Shown here piece by piece: positions 1-6,139 of a stretch of DNA of 7,160 bases. The translations under genes were made by a program, and so were the position numbers. The stretch covers positions 1 through 7,160 of the forward strand of contig QHTY01000287.1 of NCBI GenBank assembly GCA_003220985.1. Direction: 5' to 3'. The stretch comes from Gemmatimonadota bacterium. Lineage in GTDB: Bacteria; Gemmatimonadota; Gemmatimonadetes; Gemmatimonadales; GWC2-71-9. Within the stretch, counting starts at the first letter, position 1. Every line of letters starts with the position of its first letter. The notes under the pieces are model-generated. The model had not been told where the DNA came from. It saw nothing but the letters and a program-made list of their open reading frames with translations, and did no database searches.

Positions 1-727
1 ACTGCTCGGGACTCATGTACGTCGGCGTACCCACCGTTACGCCGGTCATGGTGAGCCCCTGCGCCTGCAGCACCTTCGCGATGCCGAAATCCGTGACGAC
101 AGCCCACCCGTCTTCATCGAGCATGATGTTGGCGGACTTGATGTCGCGGTGGATCACGCCGTGGCGGTGCGCGTAGCCCAAGGCGTCCGCCACTTGCGCG
201 AGGATCGTCTGCGTCATCGCGAGGGGTAACGGGCCGATGTCGCGGATGATGACATCGAGTGAGCGCCCCTGCACATGCTTCATGACGAAGTACAGGACTT
301 CGTTGCTCTGGTTGACGGCGTAGATCGGAATGATGTGGGGGTGGCTGAGGGCGGCGGCGGTGCGGGCTTCGCGCTTGAAGCGCTCCACCATCCCCTCGCC
401 CATGAGCAGGAGCGTAGGCGCCAGGACTTTGATCGCGACCTTGCGGTCCAGCGCCAGATCGTGGGCGAGGTACACCGTGGCCATACCGCCATGGCCCACC
501 GCAGTCAGGATCTCGTACTGCCCCAAGGTCGCGCGGCGCAGCGCGGCGAGTTGCGCCTCCGCGGTTTCGGGGCGCGTGTCAACGACCGACCCCGGTGGCG
601 TAGCGACGGTCGGCCCAGACCAGGGCCGTTGCACCGGGATGCCTGTGCCGCAGCGCGGGCAAAAGGCTGTCCCAGGTCCCAGGGTCGCGCCGCAGCGGGA
701 ACAGGTAGAAGGCTGGTCGGTGGTCAT
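1..727 (-). CDS. Serine/threonine protein kinase (PknB-like) with N-terminal zinc ribbon, 3' end beyond window
   Basis: This is a Hanks-type kinase that transfers phosphate from ATP to Ser/Thr of target proteins. The first 242 residues are present and no stop is reached before the left edge. Visible in order: a zinc ribbon with two CxxC pairs (C9/C12 and C23/C26); a linker to about residue 67; a glycine-rich loop around residues 77-86 (VGHGGMATVY); the VAIK lysine K100; the helix-C glutamate E120; the catalytic loop HRDIKSAN (H193, D195, N200); DFG at 213-215; an activation loop rich in Thr; and SPE at 239-241. All catalytic residues are intact, so an active kinase is expected. The ATG at 727-725 is chosen because it precedes the zinc ribbon directly. 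Kinases of this kind often carry a transmembrane segment and sensor domain after the kinase, which cannot be seen here. No substrate can be named from the context. Confidence 0.93.
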   Translation of the reverse strand, partial: MTTDQPSTCSRCGATLGPGTAFCPRCGTGIPVQRPWSGPTVATPPGSVVDTRPETAEAQLAALRRATLGQYEILTAVGHGGMATVYLAHDLALDRKVAIKVLAPTLLLMGEGMVERFKREARTAAALSHPHIIPIYAVNQSNEVLYFVMKHVQGRSLDVIIRDIGPLPLAMTQTILAQVADALGYAHRHGVIHRDIKSANIMLDEDGWAVVTDFGIAKVLQAQGLTMTGVTVGTPTYMSPEQ

Positions 728-767
728 TCCAGCCGCACAAGATACAGCAATCGTGCTTGGGTGGAGA

Positions 768-845
768 CTACGGCACGGCGTATGTGATGTCGAAGGTGCC
801 GGCGACGAGGCCGCCGAGCAGCACGGAAAGCCAGGGTCGTTTCAT
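768..845 (-). CDS. 25-aa orphan ORF resembling the start of a membrane protein, possible remnant
   Basis: A short reading frame starts with ATG at 845-843, overlapping the TGA of the upstream oxidoreductase (844-842) as ATGA, the arrangement typical of translational coupling. It reads MKRPWLSVLLGGLVAGTFDI, then TYAVP and a TAG stop. A positively charged start, a glycine-rich hydrophobic stretch and a D-I-x-Y-A ending look like the first transmembrane helix of a small integral membrane protein. It stops after that one helix, only 40 bases before the kinase start. Either it is the remnant of a longer gene truncated by a stop or deletion, or it is a chance or leader-type ORF. The family is not identified. 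Confidence 0.35.
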   Translation of the reverse strand: MKRPWLSVLLGGLVAGTFDITYAVP

Positions 846-1867
846 TGGCTCCAGGGCAGCACGGTTCGGGTTCGACTGCTTTCGGCGGCCAGCAGCAGGC
901 CCCGCATCACATCGAGCGACCATTCCGGCGAGACGGCCAGCTCAGCGGTTCCGAGCATCACGTCCCGCACGTTTTCATAATACTGGACGAAGCTGGATCG
1001 CAGCGTCGGGACTGTGCGCGTTCCGTCAGACGTGATGAGTGTCCCGTACAGCTCCGGCGGCTCCGAGTCCCAGTCCGGTTCATCAGGCGTGCGCCCCTCC
1101 TTGAGCGCCGCCTCTTGGGAATCCATTCCCGATTTGATGAACGACCCCTTGGTGCCGTGAACCATCCAGGTCGGGCCGACGGGTGGCCGCAACATGGAGA
1201 CGCGTAGGACGGCGCGCACATGCCGGTAGTACAGCGTGACGTCGAACGCGTCGTCGACGACCGCGCCGTCGCGCTCGATCCGGATATCAGCGCCGATCGC
1301 CTCCGGCACGCCAAACAGGAGCAGCGCCTGATCGAACAAGTGCGGCCCGATGTCGAACCAGACGCCAGAGCCCGGGTACGCCTGCTCGCGCCACGCATTC
1401 GGCTTGAGCTCGGGGCGAAAGCGATCGAAATGAGATTCGTACGTGGCGATGCGGCCAAGATCGCCCTCGCCCACAACGTGGCGGACGGTCGCGAAATCGC
1501 CGGTATAGCGACGATCCTGATAGACCGTCACGATGCGCCGTTGCGTCCTGGCGAGCTCGACCAGCTCCCGTGCTTCCGCAAATGTCGTCGTGAAGGGCTT
1601 GTCGACGACCACATGATGTCCCGCGAGCAGACACTGTTTCGCAATGGGATGGTGCGACGTATTCGGCGTCGCGACAACGACGAGATCGATCTTACGTTCG
1701 AGCAGCTGGTCGACACTGCGAACGAATTCGACATCGGGATATCGCGGATCGGGGGGGCCGTGGCGCTGCACGATCGTCGTGAGCAGCAGGCCGTCCACGG
1801 CGCGGATGACAGGCGCGTGAAACACTTTGCCGGCGAAACCAAACCCGACCAGACCCACGTTGAGCAT
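842..1867 (-). CDS. Gfo/Idh/MocA family oxidoreductase, scyllo-inositol dehydrogenase (NADP+)-like
   Basis: An NAD(P)-dependent sugar or inositol dehydrogenase of 341 residues, close in length and motifs to E. coli YdgJ and B. subtilis IolW, which interconvert scyllo-inositol and scyllo-inosose. The Rossmann nucleotide-binding motif is at the N-terminus (GLVGFGFAGKVFHAP, residues 5-19). The catalytic lysine is in VVDKPF (K90). The substrate region has ESHFDRFRPEL (144-154), then SGVWFDIGPHLFDQAL with D172 and H176, the usual Asp and His partners of K90. The frame is open upstream to 2002, but ATG 1867 is chosen because it starts right at the Rossmann strand and avoids overlap with the divergent gene at 1910. 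The upstream Shine-Dalgarno is weak. It is divergent from a secreted DUF1080-like protein, a pairing compatible with carbohydrate use. The exact substrate cannot be fixed from sequence; other aldose or inositol substrates are possible. Confidence 0.9.
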   Translation of the reverse strand: MLNVGLVGFGFAGKVFHAPVIRAVDGLLLTTIVQRHGPPDPRYPDVEFVRSVDQLLERKIDLVVVATPNTSHHPIAKQCLLAGHHVVVDKPFTTTFAEARELVELARTQRRIVTVYQDRRYTGDFATVRHVVGEGDLGRIATYESHFDRFRPELKPNAWREQAYPGSGVWFDIGPHLFDQALLLFGVPEAIGADIRIERDGAVVDDAFDVTLYYRHVRAVLRVSMLRPPVGPTWMVHGTKGSFIKSGMDSQEAALKEGRTPDEPDWDSEPPELYGTLITSDGTRTVPTLRSSFVQYYENVRDVMLGTAELAVSPEWSLDVMRGLLLAAESSRTRTVLPWSQ

Positions 1868-1892
1868 GACAGAGTTTGCCACCAGAATCGGT

Positions 1893-1903
1893 AAAGGGGG
1901 AGG
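1893..1903 (+). promoter_or_regulatory. Strong Shine-Dalgarno for the secreted protein gene
   Basis: AAAGGGGGAGG ends 6 bases before the ATG at 1910, which supports that start over later in-frame ones. The divergent gene's start is at 1867, so promoters for both directions must lie within the 42-base gap or inside the neighbouring coding sequence. No convincing -35/-10 pair was found. Confidence 0.6.
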
Positions 1904-1909
1904 TTCGAT

Positions 1910-2551
1910 ATGATGCTCGTAACGCTCGTCGCGTGTCTGGCTGCCGCGCAGACCGCCGACACGCTCGATGTCACCGCAGTCGGGAAAGATCCGGGCTGGC
2001 AAGTCAGCGGCCGAACCACGTCAGTCGTCGATACCACCGGGAAACGCGCGTTGAAGCTCAGCGAAGCACCGGGTATGGGCGTGGTCTGGCTCAAGGGGTA
2101 TGACTTTGGGAATGGCGTGATCGACGTCGACATCCTGGGCCGGAGTCAGCCGGTACAAGGAAGCTTTGTGGGCGTTGCCTTCCACGTGGTCGACGGTCAG
2201 ACGTATGAAGCAGTTTACTTCCGGCCGTTTAATTTCCGAGCGATGGACTCCACACGTCATGCGCACGCCGTCCAGTACGTCTCGCACCCCGGCTTCCCGT
2301 GGCCAAAGCTCCGGTCAGAACATCCGGGCCAATACGAGGCGCCCGTCATTCCCGAACCGGACGGAGATGCCTGGTTTCACGCGCGCATCGTGATCGAGCG
2401 ACCCAAGGTGAGCGTCTTCGTGAATGGCGCGGCGACACCGGCACTCGTCGTCAACGAATTGAGCGATCGCGCGCGTGGATCGATCGGCCTGTGGGTGGGA
2501 GAAGGTTCCGGCGGTCACTTCGCCAATCTGCGTGTGACTCGCAAACCCTAG
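1910..2551 (+). CDS. Secreted concanavalin-fold protein, DUF1080 / 3-keto-disaccharide hydrolase-like
   Basis: A 213-residue protein with a short hydrophobic N-terminus (MMLVTLVACLAAAQ) that reads as a signal peptide, with likely cleavage near residues 13-16. It lacks the usual basic n-region. The mature part has the alternating-strand pattern of a jelly-roll/LamG-type domain: GNGVIDVDI at 68-75; GSFVGVAFHVVDGQTYEAVYF at 84-104 (strand, turn, strand with aromatic residues); a W-F-H-A-R-I strand near 155-160; KVSVFVNG at 166-173; and GSIGLWVG near 190-197. This pattern is known in DUF1080 and related glycan-binding or hydrolase proteins. A glycan-binding or disaccharide-hydrolysing role in the envelope is inferred from the fold; no catalytic residue can be assigned. 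The last 101 bases are overlapped antisense by the tail of the phosphofructokinase gene. Confidence 0.78.
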   Translation: MMLVTLVACLAAAQTADTLDVTAVGKDPGWQVSGRTTSVVDTTGKRALKLSEAPGMGVVWLKGYDFGNGVIDVDILGRSQPVQGSFVGVAFHVVDGQTYEAVYFRPFNFRAMDSTRHAHAVQYVSHPGFPWPKLRSEHPGQYEAPVIPEPDGDAWFHARIVIERPKVSVFVNGAATPALVVNELSDRARGSIGLWVGEGSGGHFANLRVTRKP

Positions 2552-3752
2552 AATGTCGCGGCGTCTTCCAATCGCTCGTCATGATGAACAGCGGCGCGCC
2601 GTCGAACTGATAGATCGGCCGCAGGCGCTTGGTGTTGTAGTACTTTGAGACGTCGACGACTTTTTTCTCCGACGTTACGCTCGCGAGCGGCACGCTGTCG
2701 TAGAAGCCGCGATGGATACTGACCAACCGGCCGTATTCCTTTCGCCTCACGAGGTCGAGCGCGAGATTGCCGAAGGCCATCGGGACGATCGAATCGAGCG
2801 CGTCGGGATCGCCTGAGCGCACCAGGTAGCCAAGCCGCTGACTGACGACGTCGACGCGCCGCCCGTTGTTGTATTTGGCCGAGCTCTCCTTGAGCGCCGC
2901 ACCGATCTGGTCGCCGATGCCGCCGAGCTTGCGGTGCCCGAACATGTCGGTCTCTTCACCCTCGAAGCTCATCCCCTCGTGCGAAGTGAGCCGCGCGCCT
3001 TCCGAGATCAGGACCACCGAATACCGGCTCGGGTTCTTATTGCGATCCTGTACCAGCAGCTCGGCCAGGTGCTCGAGTTCCACGGGGTACTCGGGGATCA
3101 CGCAGCGATCCGAGGCGCCGGCCATGGTCGGCAGCAGCGCCGTGAAGCCGGCGTAGCGGCCGAATACTTCGATCACCAGAAAGCGCTCATGCGAGCCCGC
3201 CGATGTGCGGAGGCGGTGCGTGAGCTCGATGGTACGGGTCACGCAAGTGCTGAAGCCGATGCAGTAGTCCGTGCCGTAGACGTCGTTGTCCATCGTCTTC
3301 GGAATGGCGACGACCTTCAACCCCTCATCGTGCAACCGCTTGGCGTAGCTGAGCGTGTCATCGCCGCCGATCGGAATCAGGACATCGATGCCGATGTGCT
3401 CGAGGTTCTTGATGACATCCTTGGTGATGTCGTTGATCTTGTCATTGTAGCCGGTGAGGTGCGGCGGGACGCGGTCCTGGGGCAAGTGACTCGGCCGCAC
3501 GCGGGAGGTATGGAGGAACGTGCCCCCCGTGCGTCCGGCGCGGTTCACGATCGCTTCCGTCAGCGGCAGGATCTGCTCCGAATTGTCCGCACCTTTCTCA
3601 CGCGAGTAATCCACGAGGCCGCCCCAGCCGTGGCGAAGACCGATGACCTTGTAGTCGTCGCGCAGCGCGCGGATCGTGATGGCGCGGATGGCGGGGTTCA
3701 GTCCGGGGACGTCGCCGCCCCCAGTGAGGATGCCGATTGTACCTTTACTCAT
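2451..3752 (-). CDS. 6-phosphofructokinase, PPi-dependent signature, with C-terminal antisense tail
   Basis: It phosphorylates fructose 6-phosphate at C1 in glycolysis; with pyrophosphate as donor the step is reversible. The 433-residue product opens with MSKGTIGILTGGGDVPGLNP (phosphoryl-donor loop, GGG 11-13). GGDDT is at 129-133, with D132 where ATP enzymes have Gly. PKTMDND is at 151-157, with K152 where bacterial ATP enzymes usually have Gly, and D155 as the catalytic base. EVFGRYAG at 195-202 and the EGARL region at 251-255 form the sugar-phosphate site. D132 plus K152 is the classical PPi-type combination. The familiar family ending comes near FIMTSD (389-394); the remaining 39 residues are low in family character and run antisense into the convergent gene. 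ATG 3752 begins at the first strand; an in-frame ATG at 3767 is an alternative. No good Shine-Dalgarno is visible. It is divergent, by 28 bases, from the selenoprotein gene. Confidence 0.92.
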   Translation of the reverse strand: MSKGTIGILTGGGDVPGLNPAIRAITIRALRDDYKVIGLRHGWGGLVDYSREKGADNSEQILPLTEAIVNRAGRTGGTFLHTSRVRPSHLPQDRVPPHLTGYNDKINDITKDVIKNLEHIGIDVLIPIGGDDTLSYAKRLHDEGLKVVAIPKTMDNDVYGTDYCIGFSTCVTRTIELTHRLRTSAGSHERFLVIEVFGRYAGFTALLPTMAGASDRCVIPEYPVELEHLAELLVQDRNKNPSRYSVVLISEGARLTSHEGMSFEGEETDMFGHRKLGGIGDQIGAALKESSAKYNNGRRVDVVSQRLGYLVRSGDPDALDSIVPMAFGNLALDLVRRKEYGRLVSIHRGFYDSVPLASVTSEKKVVDVSKYYNTKRLRPIYQFDGAPLFIMTSDWKTPRHSRVCESHADWRSDRRNLLPPTGRSIHARDRSIR

Positions 3753-3770
3753 AGTGCCGAGGAACATAGC

Positions 3771-3778
3771 GGGAGGAG
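3771..3778 (+). promoter_or_regulatory. Shine-Dalgarno for the selenoprotein gene
   Basis: GGGAGGAG lies just ahead of the ATG at 3781 and fixes that codon as the start. This matters because the open frame also extends upstream to 3676, antisense inside the phosphofructokinase gene. The gap to the divergent phosphofructokinase start is only 28 bases. Confidence 0.6.
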
Positions 3779-3780
3779 CC

Positions 3781-4356
3781 ATGAAAATCGATTTCCGGCA
3801 AGATGTGGATCGCGTGCTGCAGGACGCAAAAACGCAACAGAAACCAGTACTTCTGGACTTCAACGCCGCCCCGATGTGAAGCGGCTGTGCTCGGCTGGAT
3901 GCCGAGGTGTGGCCGAACGAGCGGGTGGCGCGTTTCGTTACGGACAATTTCCTCGCCGCACGCGTCCACCCCCGTCAGAATCCCGACGCGTTCAAACTGT
4001 ACAGCGAGGGCTACAAGGCGCCGTGGACCCCGACGATTCTGCTGCTGGATTCCGACGGCGTCGAGCACCACCGCATCGAAGGTTTTCTTCCCGTAGACGA
4101 CCTTCTCGCCCAACTGATGTTGGGCCGCGCCCGCATCGCGTTCGACGCGCAGCAATGGGCGGAGGCCGAGCGTCGTTTTCGTGAGATCGTGGATACGCTC
4201 CCGAACACCGACGCTGCGCCTGAAGCGCTGTACTGGGCCGGTGTGACGCCCTACAAAGCCACCGGCGACCCGGCGTCCCTCAAGGCCACGGGCCGCGCGT
4301 TCAGAGAGCGCTACCAAGACACCCCGTGGGCGAAGAAGGCATCGGTGTGGACGTAG
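3781..4356 (+). CDS. Thioredoxin-fold selenoprotein (UxxC) with C-terminal TPR-like helices, in-frame UGA at codon 33
   Basis: The frame runs from ATG 3781 to TAG 4354-4356 with one interruption, a TGA at 3877-3879 (codon 33). Read as selenocysteine it gives a 191-residue protein. The N-terminus KPVLLDFNAAPM leads into U33-S34-G35-C36, then ARLDAEVW. This is the layout of a thioredoxin-like site in which a strand ending in DF is followed by CxxC and a helix. The cis-proline loop follows at WTPTILLLDSDG (T83-P84), then GFLPVDDLLAQL closes the fold near residue 112. Residues 115-191 form helix pairs of the TPR type (AFDAQQWAEAERRFREIVDT, then ALYWAG and AFRERY). No signal peptide is seen, so a cytosolic thiol/selenol redox role is inferred. 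Coding character is equally clear on both sides of the UGA, and a SECIS-like hairpin follows it. Alternatives are a nonsense mutation or a base error of Cys to stop. The next gene, dinB, begins 25 bases downstream. Confidence 0.85.
3877..3915 (+). promoter_or_regulatory. UGA selenocysteine codon with bacterial SECIS-like stem-loop
   Basis: Directly after the UGA (3877-3879), CUCGGC (3890-3895) pairs perfectly with GCCGAG (3901-3906) around the five-base loop UGGAU (3896-3900). A lower stem CGGC (3882-3885) pairs with GCCG (3912-3915). The stretches between (UGUG and GUGUG) can form tandem G-U wobbles with one bulged G. The loop begins 16 bases after the UGA and has a G at its second position. 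Both agree with the known bacterial SECIS pattern, in which the hairpin lies within the coding region just downstream of the UGA and is bound by the elongation factor SelB. The hairpin is also coding sequence (residues 34-46). Confidence 0.8.
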
Positions 4357-4381
4357 GTTAGTATTCGGGATATCTTCGGGC

Positions 4382-5590
4382 ATGCGTCGGATTCTGCTCG
4401 CGGATGCCGATGCGTTTTACGTCGCTGTCGCCCGCGCCGTCGATCCCGAGGGCGCCGGCAAGGCGCCCCTTCTCATCGTCGGCGGCTCGCGCGACAGCCG
4501 CGGCGTCGTCTGCTCCGCCTCCTACGAGACGCGAAAGTTCGGCGTCCGCTCGGCGATGCCGATCGCGCGCGCGCTGCGGCTCTGCCCCGACGCGGTGTGC
4601 GTCCCCGTTCCTTTCAAAGAGTGCCTCCGCAAGAGTGCGGAAATCCGGAAAGCGCTGCAGCAGTACACGCCGGTCGTCGAAGGCGCGAGCGTCGACGAGT
4701 GGTATCTCGACCTCACCGGCACCGAGGGCATTTATCAGAACGAGCGGTTAGAAGCGACTGCGCGACGCATCCGCGATGGCATTCGTGCGGCGACTGGACT
4801 CACGCTCTCCATCGGCGGCGGGACGAACAAGCTGATCGCCAAGATGGCAGTAGACCGCGCGAAGCCGAGCCGCGGAGGCAACGGCATCCTCATCATCGCG
4901 TCCGGGTCTGAGGAGGCATTTCTGCGCACCTGTGCGCTCGGCGACATTCCCCTCGTCGGTCCCAAGTTCCAGGAGCGTCTTGCCGCGCACGGCCTCGTCA
5001 CGATCGAGGATCTGCTCCGGCACGACCTCCCGACGCTCGAGCGCTGGATGAGCAAACGCGAGGCGCGCTGGTTGTGGAATCGAGCGCACGGCGTCGACGA
5101 CGGCACGGTCGCCCACCGCGTGATGAACCGCGGCCTGAGTCGCGACGAGACGTTCGGAAAGGACCTGCACCGAGATGAGGACATCGCGCGCGAGCTGCTG
5201 CGGCTCGTCACGCGGGCCGCCGCCGACCTGCGGGGCGATGGACTCACCGCGCGGACGATCGCCGTGCGGCTCCGCGATTTCGATTTTCGGACGCGCGCCG
5301 CGCAGCGGACCCTGCCGGAACCAGTCGTCGCCGACCGCGTGATTCTGCGGGTATCGCACGAGCTCCTGAACAAGCTGCGCGATGACCGCCGGGTGCCCGC
5401 CCGACTCGTCGGTGTCCGGCTATCGGGACTGAAGCCGGCGAGCTCCGCCGATCAACTCGGAATCTTCGGCCCTGAAACCGATCGCGACCGCGGCCTGGCG
5501 CGCGCGATCGACCGCGTGCGGGGGAAATTCGGGCAGAAGAGTATTCTTCCGGGCGGGATCACTCCTTCTACAACCAACGCCGCCACGTAG
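4382..5590 (+). CDS. dinB: Y-family DNA polymerase, DinB / Pol IV type
   Basis: A translesion DNA polymerase of 402 residues that extends damaged or mispaired primer ends. The N-terminal metal motif is DADAFY (D8, D10), with Tyr at position 13 as the probable steric gate that excludes ribonucleotides; E. coli DinB has Phe there. The finger motif SYETRKFGVRSAMP is at 47-60. The catalytic pair is in SVDEWYLDLTG (D105, E106). LSIGGGTNKLIAKMAVDRAKP near 141-161 is the palm/thumb segment with the NKLxAKMA signature. A little-finger domain follows from about residue 240. QLGIF at 358-362 is a beta-clamp binding motif, followed by a 40-residue tail. All catalytic residues are intact, unlike ImuB. 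ATG 4382 has only a weak Shine-Dalgarno, and its 25-base distance from the selenoprotein stop suggests co-transcription. No LexA box was recognised. The last 139 bases are overlapped antisense by the transferase gene. Confidence 0.93.
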   Translation: MRRILLADADAFYVAVARAVDPEGAGKAPLLIVGGSRDSRGVVCSASYETRKFGVRSAMPIARALRLCPDAVCVPVPFKECLRKSAEIRKALQQYTPVVEGASVDEWYLDLTGTEGIYQNERLEATARRIRDGIRAATGLTLSIGGGTNKLIAKMAVDRAKPSRGGNGILIIASGSEEAFLRTCALGDIPLVGPKFQERLAAHGLVTIEDLLRHDLPTLERWMSKREARWLWNRAHGVDDGTVAHRVMNRGLSRDETFGKDLHRDEDIARELLRLVTRAAADLRGDGLTARTIAVRLRDFDFRTRAAQRTLPEPVVADRVILRVSHELLNKLRDDRRVPARLVGVRLSGLKPASSADQLGIFGPETDRDRGLARAIDRVRGKFGQKSILPGGITPSTTNAAT

Positions 5591-6000
5591 CCTGGAGCGG
5601 GTTGGAAAGTGTGTAGCGACCAACGTCCAGTTGGAGGCGTGCCGTTTGAGGCGAGACCCTCACCACGCGCCTTCGCGTAGGCCTCTTTCTTTGTCCAACA
5701 CCTGAAAAAGGCCTGGGCCTGAACGCCGCTCGGGAGCCGGGTCAGCTCATCAACTTCAGCCGGGGAGAAGAAGCCCCGCGCGATCTCAGCGTAATCAGGT
5801 AGCGCCTGGAGGTGCTCGAGATCAACCCCGACCTCGGCATCGAGCGCGATGGCGATGAGGGCGAGGTCGGCCGAGTGAGAGATGTTGAACCTGAGCCCGC
5901 GGCCGCATTCAGGACTGAGCCCAGGCTTGCCGAAGGTGTTGTACACGAAGCGTAGTTGGCCGGGTGGAGTTGCCAGATAACGTGTCAGGATCTCGCGCAA
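5452..6000 (-). CDS. 4'-phosphopantetheinyl transferase (Sfp type), 5' end displaced by a frameshift
   Basis: It moves the phosphopantetheine arm of coenzyme A onto a conserved Ser of carrier proteins. Within this frame (182 codons from a TTG at 6000) the hallmarks are RFNISHSADLALIAI (37-51), VGVDLE with D60 and E62, and FRCWTKKEAYAKARGEG with E106 as third metal ligand. Family character continues upstream of the TTG without a start codon: SRSARFRFECDRRRFIVARG, preceded by LYETLGEDEQ from about 6093. The TTG is therefore probably not the real start; the expected N-terminus lies in another frame at 6131 (separate entry). At the other end, GYVAALVVEG resembles the usual family terminus, yet 35 further residues follow, antisense to dinB. 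It lies just after the oxygenase gene and near a carrier-domain gene, which suits an NRPS role. A functional protein is uncertain. Confidence 0.85.
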   Translation of the reverse strand: MREILTRYLATPPGQLRFVYNTFGKPGLSPECGRGLRFNISHSADLALIAIALDAEVGVDLEHLQALPDYAEIARGFFSPAEVDELTRLPSGVQAQAFFRCWTKKEAYAKARGEGLASNGTPPTGRWSLHTFQPAPGYVAALVVEGVIPPGRILFCPNFPRTRSIARARPRSRSVSGPKIPS

Positions 6001-6131
6001 CGAGCCGCGCGCGACGATAAAGCGGCGCCGGTCACACTCGAATCGAAACCGAGCGCTCCGGCTCTGTTCGTCCTCACCGAGTGTCTCGTAAAGGCCGACC
6101 AGACGTGCACTTCGCCGCGCGCCAGTTGCAT
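5985..6131 (-). pseudogene. Out-of-frame 5' end of the phosphopantetheinyl transferase
   Basis: From ATG 6131, eight bases after the oxygenase stop, the frame reads MQLARGEVHVWSA, which is the normal opening of an Sfp-type transferase. After codon 13 it loses all family likeness and stops at 5985. The recognisable continuation (LYETLGEDEQ...) begins at about 6093 in the frame one base back. Compared with Sfp, roughly a dozen residues that should separate the two segments are missing, so a small deletion whose length is not a multiple of three is the simplest cause. A sequencing or assembly error is the main alternative. There is no canonical slippery heptamer at the junction. Confidence 0.6.
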
Positions 6132-6139
6132 CGGACCCG

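Noticed and set aside
1220..1894. Plus-strand open frame of 224 codons opposite the oxidoreductase
   Set aside because: Antisense shadow of the Gfo/Idh/MocA gene with no recognisable motif.
1868..2002. Upstream extension of the oxidoreductase to a start at 2002
   Set aside because: The extra 45 residues have no family likeness and would overlap the divergent gene, which has a strong Shine-Dalgarno.
2650..2670. GTCGAC palindrome followed by six T residues, like a terminator
   Set aside because: The stem is too short, and it lies inside the conserved coding sequence of phosphofructokinase (KKVVDVSK).
2934..4184. Long plus-strand open frame (416 codons) opposite the phosphofructokinase and into the selenoprotein gene
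   Set aside because: It is the antisense reading of a clearly conserved PFK and shows no domain or motif of its own; such frames are common in GC-rich DNA.
3907..4356. Separate gene starting at the GTG at 3907
   Set aside because: It would lack the first strand and the whole redox motif of the thioredoxin fold and has no suitable ribosome-binding site; translation through the UGA explains the data better.
3745..4383. Minus-strand open frame of 212 codons covering the selenoprotein gene without interruption
   Set aside because: Considered as the real gene because it has no internal stop, but it has no family character. The plus strand shows a thioredoxin motif, cis-Pro, helical repeats and a good ribosome-binding site.
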